Assembly (NCBI GenBank): GCA_036365145.1
Contig: JAEOAD010000018.1
Span: 12,196,501-12,260,500 of the forward strand
Source: Orientallactaga sibirica
Taxonomy: Eukaryota; Chordata; Mammalia; Rodentia; Dipodidae
Direction of reading: 5' to 3'
DNA length: 64,000 nt
A program made the translations under genes and the position numbers. The notes under the pieces were generated by a model. The model ran no database searches and had not been told where the DNA came from. It saw nothing but the letters and a program-made list of their open reading frames with translations. The stretch's first letter is position 1, and every line of letters starts with the position of its first letter. Below, piece after piece: positions 55,795 through 64,000 of this stretch.

Positions 55795-56805
55795 TGTGGT
55801 TGGTCAAGTTCGGCTCCTGGAACTTGGTGCCAGAGCTAATCTTTTCCTGAGACATCTGCTAGCCCTAACCAACCAGCTAACCCTCTGGTTCACCTGGGCT
55901 GAAAGACAGCCCACCATCCTCAGGTTATAAATACCTTTGCAAGGGGAAGGCAGTGTCTCACTCTCTGATCATTTGGGAACTTCCAGCTGTGGGTGAGTTT
56001 TTCCCTCAGCCTAGGCCCTAACCCACGCCCAGCCAGGAGGGCCCCCAGCCCTTACTCTCTGCATGGGTTCTTTATCCTCTCCTACATGGCAGGAGCTGCT
56101 TGAACTTTCTTTTTTTCATGCCACACTTTTTCTACCAGATCCATATCTGGTCACATGGGCTCCTGGATTCCACATGGCCCACATGAGCTTTTGGGCTCCA
56201 CATGGTGTACTTCTCTTCTCCCTACTTTATCTCCCCTTACCTTCAAGCCTCCCCCTTTCCACACTCCTTTGGAAATTCTAAATAAAATGTGGTATTGTGG
56301 TAGTTTGAATATATGTCCCCCAATATATTCAGTGTTTTATTAGTTATAGTTTGCATCTGCAATCACCTTGCTAGAGGCAATGTCACTGGGGGCTGGTCTT
56401 AAGGTGTTAATGGTGGGTCTGAGATTCCATTGTAAAGATATGCAAATGTGCCTAGCAGGAGTTCCTGAAGTGTGCTGTGTGACCTTTTGGCAGTAGTTTT
56501 GCTCTGTGTGCTGTAGTGGCTGGTTGGCTTTTGCTCTCTCTGCCTGGCCTTGTGAGAGCAGGCCGCTTCTTCTGCCGTTATGGAACTTCCCCTGGATCTG
56601 TAAGCTTCAATAAATAATATCCCTTCCTCCATAACTGTGCCTGGTCTGGAAGTTCATCTCAATGAACCTGAAGCTGTCTGCTACAGGTATTTAAAAAAAT
56701 CACTTTCTTGAATCTGAAATTGCCAATTCTTTGGTTAGTTTACAGATATGAACTCAGGGCTTGGTGTTCCAGGAAGCATCTCAGAACCCCAGTTTCCCCA
56801 TTACA
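55795..56805 (+). mobile_element. Candidate retroviral LTR with nested family A LTR
   Basis: From TGTGGTTGGTCAAGTTCGGC to CCCAGTTTCCCCATTACA this could be one LTR: a TATA-like GGTTATAAATACC near 55,922, a polyadenylation signal AATAAA at 56,280 about 350 bp downstream, and TG...CA-compatible ends. Without the family A LTR inserted at 56,296-56,685 plus its TSD, it would be about 616 bp. Flanks give no clear TSD and no internal sequence was seen, so the limits are provisional. Confidence 0.4.
56296..56685 (+). mobile_element. Solo LTR, family A
   Basis: It runs TGTGGTAGTTTGAATATATG to GAAGCTGTCTGCTACA (390 bp), flanked by GGTAT at 56,291-56,295 and 56,686-56,690. TTCAATAAATAATATCCC gives a polyadenylation signal near the 3' end. 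Its first ~110 bp are almost identical to the copy at 61.4 kb, so both are probably young. Confidence 0.93.
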
Positions 56806-56950
56806 ATAGGACCTGAACCAGAAGTGAGTCTTACTTTCAAAGGCTTGGCCCAAGTAACTGATTTCTGCCAGCTAGACCTCAACTTCTGAAGCTTCCATGC
56901 CCTTCAATTACCACCACAAGCTATGACATAAGTATTTAAGACATGAACCT

Positions 56951-57169
56951 GGGCTGGAGAGATTGCTTAGTGGTTAAGGCACTTGATTGTGAAGTCTAAG
57001 GACCAAGGTTTAATTCTCCAGTTCCCAGGTAAACCAGATGCACAACATGGCACATGTGTCTGGAGTTCCTTTGAAGTGGCTAGAGGCCCTGGTGTGCCCA
57101 TTCTTTCTCTTTCTCTCTCTCTGTGCCTCTTCCTCTGTCTCTCTCATAAATAAATAAATATTTAAAAAA
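56951..57169 (+). repeat. B2-like tRNA SINE
   Basis: GGGCTGGAGAGATTGCTTAG head to (AAAT)n tail. ACATGAACCT at 56,941-56,950 and 57,170-57,179 is a 10-bp TSD. Confidence 0.92.
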
Positions 57170-57179
57170 ACATGAACCT

Positions 57180-57345
57180 GCCGGACATGGTGGTGCACAC
57201 TTTAATACCAGCACTAGGGAGTCAGAGGTAGGAGGATTGGTGTGATTCAAGACCATCCTGAGATTACATAGTGAATTCTAGGTCGGCCTGAGGTACAGTG
57301 AGATACTACTTTGAAAAACAAAAAAACAAAAACAAAACAAAACAA
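57180..57345 (+). repeat. B1-like SINE
   Basis: GCCGGACATGGTGGTGCACA, TTCAAGACCATCCTGAGATT, TCGGCCTGAGGTACAGTGAG and an A-rich tail with (AAC)n. It abuts the right TSD of the preceding SINE. Confidence 0.85.
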
Positions 57346-57394
57346 CAACAACAACAAAAAAACTAATGACTGAATATAAAGGAAATAAAAAAGG

Positions 57395-57720
57395 GTATAG
57401 TCCTTTTATATAGAATGATATGAATGGAACTGAACACAATTCACTATAGTAGACTACCATAGAAGGACAAATAGGAAATGATCTCACTCATATGTGGAAT
57501 CTCAACTTTCATAGAAGTTGAGAGCAGAATGGTAATTTCCAGAGGTTGGGGGAGAAAATAGGGAGTTTGGAGGGATAAGAAAAGATTGACTAATGGGATT
57601 TAAGTTACAATTACCTAGGACATATAAGTTCTGGTGTTCTGTTACATGGTACGGTGACTGTAGAAAATGATGATGTATGGTTTTTAAAATTTGAAATAAT
57701 TTTGAATATTTTTACTGCAA
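57395..57720 (+). mobile_element. Ancient L1 (L1M-type) 3' end
   Basis: GAAATGATCTCACTCATATG, TGGAATCTCAACTTTCATAG, GTTGAGAGCAGAATGGTAAT, TCCAGAGGTTGGGGGAG and TACATGGTACGGTGACTGTA follow the classic L1M 3' UTR landmarks in order. Confidence 0.8.
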
Positions 57721-57835
57721 AGAAATACTTCAGGAGATAGTAATGTTTCCACTCTGATTTGAACATGACATTAGGTTTACCTGTGTTGAAACATAATATG
57801 ATTCCAGGAAAAGGTGTGTCAATTAGGAGGAGTGT

Positions 57836-58175
57836 CCATCACTGAAACATCTCTGTCACACCCTCCAAGGCTCAGGGTCCATTGCAGAAGAGGAGGCGGA
57901 AAGAATGTAACAGCCAAAGGAAGGGTTTGACTCCTTACAATGCAACTGTCCAGACAGAAATTGGCCTCGATATCCATGACCTTGCAGTGCCTAGCAATAC
58001 CTTTTCAAGAACCTCATAATTGAAGAAAAAGATGATGATATCAAATTAAAAAGACTAATGGAGAGAGGGAGGGGATATGATGGAGAATGGAGTTCTGAAG
58101 GGGAATGGGGAGGAGGGAAATATCATGGTTTATTGTCTGTAAGTATAGAAGTTGTCAATAAAATTTTTTTTAATT
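57836..58175 (+). mobile_element. 5'-truncated L1 3' UTR (short)
   Basis: CACTGAAACATCTCTGTCAC to GAAGTTGTCAATAAAATTTT: the last ~340 bp of the same 3' UTR as the 9.6-kb L1. No TSD was identified. Confidence 0.88.
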
Positions 58176-58194
58176 AAGTAAAATAAAATTTTAG

Positions 58195-58555
58195 GGCTGA
58201 AGAGATGACTTAGCAGTTAAATGCACTTCCTTCCCAAGAAATGAAGGCTTGAGTGGGCCTGAGACAACCTGAGTTCTAATCTCTAGATCCCACATAAACA
58301 GCTATGTGTGACCACACATGTCCTTGTCCTGTGGGGAGCAGAGACTAGAGACTTGAGAGGGAATGAGTAAGAGAATCCATTTCAAGTAAAACAGGAAGTC
58401 GGTAAGTGATGGAAGGGTACACTTGATGTTCTGCTCCAGCTGCTTCAGAGCCACATCAGCACATACATGTACATATGCCACACATCATGCAAACATGCCA
58501 CATGAACATTCAGAGACACACACACACCACATACTATGTAGACACCAAAGCAAAA
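58195..58555 (+). repeat. B3-like SINE
   Basis: GGGCTGAAGAGATGACTTAG head, GAGTTCTAATCTCTAG B-box region, then TACACTTGATGTTCTGCTCC and a CACA-rich tail. Confidence 0.65.
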
Positions 58556-58573
58556 GAAAACAAAAGATAAAGT

Positions 58574-58780
58574 GTTTTTAAAAATTTATTTATTTGCAAA
58601 GAAAGGGAGAGAGAGAAAAGAGAGATAGACATAGAGTGGGCATGTGAGGGGCCTCTACCCCCTGAATGCAAACTCCAGATGCATATGTCATATTGTGCAT
58701 CTGACTTTACATGGAGAATCTATGTAGGGTCCTTATGCTTTGTATGCAAGTGCCTTAACTGTTGAGCCATCTCTCCAGCC
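58574..58780 (-). repeat. B2-like tRNA SINE
   Basis: Reversed tail, GA tract, body and head complement GAGCCATCTCTCCAGCC. CAAAAGATAAAGT at 58,561-58,573 and 58,781-58,793 is a perfect 13-bp TSD. Confidence 0.92.
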
Positions 58781-58793
58781 CAAAAGATAAAGT

Positions 58794-59570
58794 TTTAAAG
58801 ATTATAATTTGAGTCTAAGAAGGCTATTTGTAGAACTAAAAGGTCCAGAAATCTCCTTCACACCCTACTATATATGCTTTCACCCATTTGCAGATTTGAG
58901 AGACTTTGACAATTCAGCTAGACCTACTCCTTTTAGTCATTGCACTTATTCTTAAAAAGCAGGAAAGAGAAAAGAAACCTTAAAATCATGCCAATTCAAT
59001 TTCTTCTTTGCTGTGACATTGCATTTGTTTTTGATGATCATTACTTCCCATGTAGCTTCGTTCATGAGCTTCGTTGAAGTTTTTAAGTTGGGGAAACCAC
59101 AAGACAAGCCTTAAAGCCACAGGCCACACTTCCATCCATGGCATCATGGGAGCTGCTTAGGAGCAGAGGGAGAGAAAATAATGATGGAGCTGCCATTTTT
59201 TGAAGTCCCTGAATCCAAAAATCTGTTCCCTTTATAGAGGGATATGCAAGAGTTTATCATGTATTGAGGTGTCTAGGGATATAGGGGTATGTAAGTGTGT
59301 GTAGGAATATATATATAGGCTTTAGCTAATATTCACAACTCCAAGGTGCTCACTTCCTATTTAATATTTATTTTCCCAAAGTCAGGAGTTCCCCTAGTAG
59401 TGCCAGAAATTTTGCCATGGAGAGAGAGAGAGAGAGAGTCTAAAAGAGGGTAGGAAGACAATGAGGTTTGGACGATAATAGCACATAAACTAGACCCAGT
59501 AAAGTTGGGTATTATAGATAGCACAGGCGGGTTCAATTCCATTTTGTTTGTAGTTTGAAATAGACTCTTG
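58794..59570. other. No recognised feature
   Basis: About 780 bp with no assigned family; short GA run at about 59,420. Confidence 0.4.
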
Positions 59571-59574
59571 TGAG

Positions 59575-59782
59575 CTGAGTATGGACATAACTGCCTGTAA
59601 CTCTAGTCCTGTAGAAAATCAAGAAAGGACTCTCATTTGTCAGGCAATATTACAGAAAGACACAAAAAGAAATATCAGCTCTAGACTCAATGAAATATTT
59701 CATTTCAAGGAAACAGTGTGGAGGAGTGATAAAGGAGGACATCTAACATGTTTTTCTGGCCTCCACACGTGGATGCACATGT

Positions 59783-59815
<33 letters not shown>

Positions 59816-59825
59816 TCACACACAC
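59575..59825 (+). repeat. B3-like SINE ending in (AC)n
   Basis: TAACTGCCTGTAACTCTAGT, AAAGGAGGACATCTAACATG and TTCTGGCCTCCACACGTGGA are B3 body and tail; (AC)n runs at 59,784-59,814. The tRNA-like head is degraded. Confidence 0.6.
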
Positions 59826-59914
59826 CATAAATAGTCAACTGTGGGGTTATTTACACCAATGAATATTGTTAAGTGCTACAATTATGGCTTCTTTTTCTGC
59901 TTTTGGACAGCCAG

Positions 59915-60520
59915 TGTATTCATTACTTTTCTAGTTTAGAAAAAAAAAAAAAAACACCTTACAGAAGCAACTTCATGGAGGATTTATTTGGCTCCTGATT
60001 TCAGGAATTGCAGTCTATCATGGCAGCGAAAGTGTGGTGGTCTGAGTGTAAACTGTGACTCATAACTTCATGTGTTTGTGATTAAGCCTCATACTTAATG
60101 CCTATTTGATGGAGTCTTTAGGAGGTGCATCTGGTTGGGTGAGCCTTGGATCATTACAGACAAGCCCCTCTCACTGCACTCAGCTCACTCTCTCTCCTTC
60201 CACCATGTTGATGTAGAGATGTGATACCCAGCTGACTGCTCCTACCATGCTTTTCTTGTCATGATAAAAATTTCCCAAAAATTTGTAAGCTGGAAATAAA
60301 CCCTCTCTTTCCATGAGCTTCTTCTGGTTGAGTGTTTTGTCCCAGCAAGAAATGACTGGAGAAGGCATGGGGAAAGCATGGTGCAGCCAGCCCTTGTGAT
60401 GGTTGGCTGTGTAGTGAAGCTCCTAGTGTTCTGGCTGACAGGAAGCAGAGATGAGACTGAGATCAGTCTAGTCCAGCTAGACTCCATCCAAACATCCCAT
60501 AACCTTCCAAACCAGTGCTA
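59915..60520 (-). mobile_element. MaLR-type LTR split by another LTR
   Basis: Left piece (59,915-60,032): TTCATTACTTTTCTAG, a poly-A expansion, GCTCCTGATTTCAGGAATTG and CAGTCTATCATGGCAGCGAA. Right piece (60,361-60,520): GGGGAAAGCATGGTGCAGCC, GACAGGAAGCAGAGATGAGA. Both read as reversed family B. A plus-strand LTR sits between them. Confidence 0.6.
60033..60360 (+). mobile_element. MaLR-type LTR inserted in an opposite LTR
   Basis: TGTGGTGGTCTGAGTGTAAA to CAAGAAATGACTGGA (about 328 bp), with CTCTTTCCATGAGCTTCTTC in place of the usual CCTCCTTAAGTTGCTTC. GAAAG at 60,028-60,032 and GAAGG at 60,361-60,365 would be a 5-bp TSD with one mismatch. Confidence 0.65.
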
Positions 60521-61079
60521 TGAGCTAGAGATAGTGTTCAAATATCTGAACCTGTGAGAGCCAACTTACATCCAAGTCCTAAGAGTCAGATTACTAGCAC
60601 AACTCAGGCTCAGCCTGTCTTTCAAATGAGAAACTGAGGTAGTGAGAGAAAGTCTCCTACTCTTCATCTTCTCCAGTTCACTGGCCAGCATAGAAACCCA
60701 ATAAATATCTATTTACTGACAAAATTGGGCACATTATTTTCTTCTTATCCTTCTCTTCCCTATTATTGATTAGTGTAAACAATAATGAAATTACAGTAAA
60801 CTAAAATGTGGCTGCAGAAATAGGAACCAGAACTTAAGACACAACAATGGTGTTACAAAGAAAATAAATTTCTGACATGGAGTCTTGTCTAGGCAATGAC
60901 AGATTGCACATGTGACAGTTGTCCCATATGATTACAATGGAGCTGAAAGTTTACTACTAACACCTACTGAATTGGCTACAGCAATGTCATAGTGTAAAGC
61001 ACGACTCATGTGCTCCTAGTGATGCTATTTAAACACACCTATTTCAGTATGTTCAGACACACAAGTACCATTGTAATAG
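60521..61079. other. No recognised feature
   Basis: No repeat or exon recognised. Confidence 0.4.
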
Positions 61080-61092
61080 TTACTTTTCTTTT

Positions 61093-61299
61093 TAAAAAAT
61101 ATTTTTATTTATTTGCAAGCAGAGAAAGATAGAGAGAAGACAGTTAGAGAGAATGGGCACACCAGGACCTCTAGCTGCTGCAAACAGACTCCAGATGCAT
61201 ACATCACTTTGTGCATCTGGATTGTGGGTACTGGGGAATCAAACCTAGGTCACTAAGCTTTGCAGACAAGTGCCTTACCTCTGAGCCATCTCTCCAGCT
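61093..61299 (-). repeat. B2-like tRNA SINE
   Basis: Reversed tail (TTTTTATTTATTTGCAAGC), body and head complement GAGCCATCTCTCCAGC. TTACTTTTCTTTT before and CTACTTTTCTTTC after resemble a TSD. Confidence 0.88.
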
Positions 61300-61354
61300 C
61301 TACTTTTCTTTCTTTTCCTTTTTTTATTTTGAAGCAAACCCAACAAATTGGACT

Positions 61355-61994
61355 TTTTTTAATGAGAGAGAGTAAGAGAGGGAGAGAATTGGCACACAAG
61401 GTGTGGTAGTTTGAATATATGTCCCCCAATATATTCAGTGTTTTATTAGTTATAGTTTGCATCTGCCATCACCTTGCTAGAGGCAATGTCACTGGGGGCC
61501 AATCTTAAGGTGTGGTGGGTTTGAGATTCCATTGTAAAGATATGCAAAGTGTGCCTAGCAGGAGTTCCTGTAAGTGTGCTGTGTGACTTTTTTGGCTGTA
61601 GTTTTGCTCAGCGTGCTGTGTAGCTGGCGGCTTGGCTTTTCTCTCTCTTGCCTGGTTGGTTTTTCTATCTCTGTTTGGTCCTGTGAAAGCAGGCTGCTTC
61701 TCCTGCCTTTATGAAACTTCCCCTGGATCTGTAAGCTTCAATAAATAATATCCCTTCCTCCATAACTGTGCCTGGTCTGGAAATTCATCTCAGCGAACCT
61801 GAAGCTGTCTGCTACACAAGGGCCTCCAACAACTGTAATCAGAATCCAGACATGTGTGCTATTTTGTGTGCATGTGCAACCTTGCACATGTGTCACCTTG
61901 TGCATCTGGTTTACATGGGATCTGGGGAGTCAACCATTAGTCCTTAGGCTTCACAGACAAGTTCCTTACCTGCTAAGCCATCTCTCCAGCCCAT
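61355..61994 (-). repeat. B2-like tRNA SINE split by a family A LTR
   Basis: The left part (61,355-61,401) has the GA tract and GAATTGGCACACAAGG. The right part (61,817-61,994) has GGGCCTCCAACAACTGTAAT, GCACATGTGTCACCTTGTGC and the head complement CTAAGCCATCTCTCCAGCCC. Joined at the CAAGG target they make one full SINE. Confidence 0.88.
61402..61816 (+). mobile_element. Solo LTR, family A, nested in SINE
   Basis: It runs TGTGGTAGTTTGAATATATG to GAAGCTGTCTGCTACA (415 bp), flanked by CAAGG at 61,397-61,401 and 61,817-61,821. The extra length over other copies comes from a local duplication around GGCTTTTCTCTCTCTTGCC / GGTTTTTCTATCTCTG. Confidence 0.95.
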
Positions 61995-62303
61995 ACTTTC
62001 ATTTTTATATGACAAAATATCTGACAAAGCACTTAAGAAGGGATTCAGCCTACCATAGCAGGGCAGGAGTTATGGTGGCAAGAGCATGAGGCAGCTGGTC
62101 ACATTGCGTCTATGGTCAAGAAGCTGAGAAAGCAAACAGGAAGTGGCCAGGCTATAAAACCTTAGGGCCTGTCTTCCCCCGCTCAGTGATCCAGTTTGTT
62201 CAGTGAAGATCTATCTCCTAGCGGTTCCACCTTATAATATTGCACCCCCGTCTGGGGACTATGTGTTCAAACACATGACATTCCATATTCAAACCACAGC
62301 AGC
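61995..62303 (-). mobile_element. MaLR-type LTR, family B
   Basis: ATATGACAAAATATCTGACA, CATAGCAGGGCAGGAGTTAT, CAGCTGGTCACATTGCGTCT and CAAACACATGACATTCCATA are the reversed LTR from near its 3' end to its 5' end (ATTCAAACCACAGCA). Confidence 0.75.
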
Positions 62304-62495
62304 CATCATGTACAGATGCCTTCAGGATTTAGTCCATGGGTGTCCAGATTTATAACCTATGAGCAACAGGCTATACCATAGAGCTGAGGCATGCAGTAGG
62401 TCACACCATCCACTCTATAGTGTTCACACAGCATTGAGGTACCCGAGGACACATGTCTCAGAACCAAAGCAGCACATGACTGCATTTCACTGCAG

Positions 62496-62843
62496 TGTGA
62501 TGGTTAAGTTTGATATCATCTTGAATGCATTAGGGCATTCAGAGGCACACTTTTTAGTGTATCTTTGAAGGCTCTTCAAGGAAGGACAAACGAGGGGCAA
62601 GGACCCATTGTGAGGGTGGGTGGCACCATCACATAATCTGGAGTCTTGAACTGAATGAATACAGGAAAAGACTAAGTGGCACTGGCATTCCCCTGTTTCT
62701 GCTTCATGGTTGGTGCCAAGGACGTCTTCCCTGCTATGCTGGACTGTATTCCTCTGAACTGTGAGCCCAAATAAGGCTTTTCTTCCTTAAGTTGCTTTAT
62801 GTCAGCTACTTAGTCTCAGTGGTGAGAAAAGTAAACGATGCCA
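62496..62843 (+). mobile_element. MaLR-type LTR, TGTGATGG subtype
   Basis: TGTGATGGTTAAGTTTGATA, GGGTGGGTGGCACCATCACA, GAACTGTGAGCCCAAATAAG and CCTTAAGTTGCTTTATGTCA, ending near GAGAAAAGTAAACG. Same subtype as the split copy at 43.8 kb. No TSD match. Confidence 0.72.
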
Positions 62844-62864
62844 TAAGCTTTTATTAACTTTTCA

Positions 62865-62945
62865 CTTCTCGTTTGCAGTGCTGGTGATGAACCCAGGACT
62901 TCATCATGCTAGGTGAGTGCTCCACCACTGTGCTACAACCCCACC
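62865..62945 (-). repeat. ID-like SINE
   Basis: GTGCTGGTGATGAACCCAGG, CATGCTAGGTGAGTGCTCCA and CCACTGTGCTACAACCCCA are the reversed ID-type tRNA-Ala-derived unit, with B and A boxes in the expected places. Confidence 0.7.
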
Positions 62946-64000
62946 ACTCCTGTCAGATTAGACTCTAGTGCATGATCTCTGAGATCTCGAAAGGGCAGCC
63001 CGGAGGTGGTTGCAAGGCCCTGTAGACTAAGGCTCCCCCCTTTGAAGACAAAAGGCTTTACTCAGCACTCAGACTGTGTAGCTACAGAGGAAGGCAGAAC
63101 TCCAAAGTGACAGTGATGCTCTGGACAGCCCAGCAGTCAGGTAAAGGCCAAATAAGACTTCAACAGATGATAACTGCAGTTGCAGCCTCTTAAAGAAATC
63201 TGCTGACATTTGGAAATGCATGTTAGTTTAAGTGAGTGATAACGCAAGTGTGTTTTTCATTAGAAATTGATAGGAGTTGGATGTGAGATTTGAAGAATAA
63301 AACATACTCAAAGAGCTCAATTTTAGATTTCCCCTTCTTCAGAGTACCTCATTAAAGAGAAAACATAAAGGAAAATATTGGGGGGGATAAATAAATTGCA
63401 ATAACCATTCGCAAAAACTGTATTACAAATGGCCGTTTCGCATAAAATGACAAACAGAACCCCATCCTGAGCTTTCTTATTGCCCATTCCTTTCCTTTCC
63501 CATCCTCTACTCTGGTAATTATGTGAGTGCAGAAGTCAAGCCTAGGTTAAGAGGTAACTAGAAGGAATGCTTAGATGAATCAGATGTGACCCTGGAATCA
63601 GGAGCATTGCTGAGCCTGGTTTTAATTACAGGGCTCAGACAACTTCCCAGGCCCTGCCCCGCTATAGTTGGTGCCTCTGGAGCTGCCCAGGACCTGCCAG
63701 CCTGCCAGCAGGAAGGGTTTATGGCCTCACACTTCATTTAAAAAAATAAATAAATCAGAAGCCCCTGGGGCCATCACATGTCTGGAAGCAATGAAATGGC
63801 AACCTGTTTACTTTTTCTAAGACATTTGAATTCCTGGTCCAGTCTCTGTTGTACAAGCTGCAACAAACCTTATTGTGAGGGAATTAAAATTCTTTTGCTC
63901 TGATACACTTTGGTTTAGGGCAAATGGCCCATAGCCAAAGCCCAAGGGCTCATCCTGTGTTTTCTGAGTCTCATAAAGTTGTCTGGCCCTAATGGAAGAA
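62946..64000. other. Repeat-free end of window
   Basis: No repeat was recognised in over 1 kb. The stretch 63,200-63,460 (ATAAATTGCAATAACCATTC, ACAAATGGCCGTTTCGCATA) and 63,620-63,900 (ACCTGCCAGCCTGCCAGCAG) have a non-simple composition that could be conserved regulatory DNA. No exon was found. Confidence 0.3.

Overview
This window is nuclear DNA from a rodent, and it is almost wholly composed of interspersed repeats. No intact host protein gene, rRNA or tRNA gene, or CpG island could be supported. The diagnostic repeats are a tRNA-derived B2-like SINE whose body differs from the mouse B2 I know, 7SL-derived B1-like SINEs, B3/B4/ID-like SINEs, MT/ORR1-type (MaLR) LTRs, and L1 3' UTRs unlike those of mouse or rat. 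The SINE body resembles what I remember from jerboas (Dipodoidea, e.g. Jaculus). That is recollection, not a search, so the species call is tentative. All family names here are by eye.

Layout. 0-5 kb: B3 SINEs, an L2 piece, a MaLR LTR, SINEs and an old Tigger-like DNA transposon carrying two insertions. 5-9 kb: an L1 3' UTR-like block on the minus strand, then two solo LTRs with target-site duplications (TSDs). 9.6-13.1 kb: the largest coding remnant, a 5'-truncated minus-strand L1 with broken ORF2 (reverse transcriptase and C-terminal domain), fused at its 5' end to a 37-bp SINE stub. 13.4-14.5 kb: a MaLR LTR joined to internal sequence. 15-21 kb: mostly unassigned sequence with LTR, MIR and L2 fragments. 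21.8-33 kb: an L1 3' UTR-like block and two ancient, same-orientation L1 copies broken up by later LTRs and SINEs; between them lies an LTR-like relic holding a CA microsatellite and a 17 x 15 bp minisatellite. 33-51 kb: sparse SINEs, L1 3' UTR copies, nested LTR composites and long unassigned stretches. 51-62.9 kb: dense nested LTR/SINE/L1 insertions. 63-64 kb: repeat-free sequence.

The window reads as intergenic or deep-intronic DNA. No genes act together here; what it holds is a readable insertion history. The most useful signals are the solo LTRs with matching 5-bp TSDs (which place that family with ERVL/MaLR-type elements), several insertions nested inside other elements with their TSDs still visible, the indel-free 15-bp minisatellite, and the L1-SINE junction. 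Nothing supports a new defence, metabolic or regulatory system.
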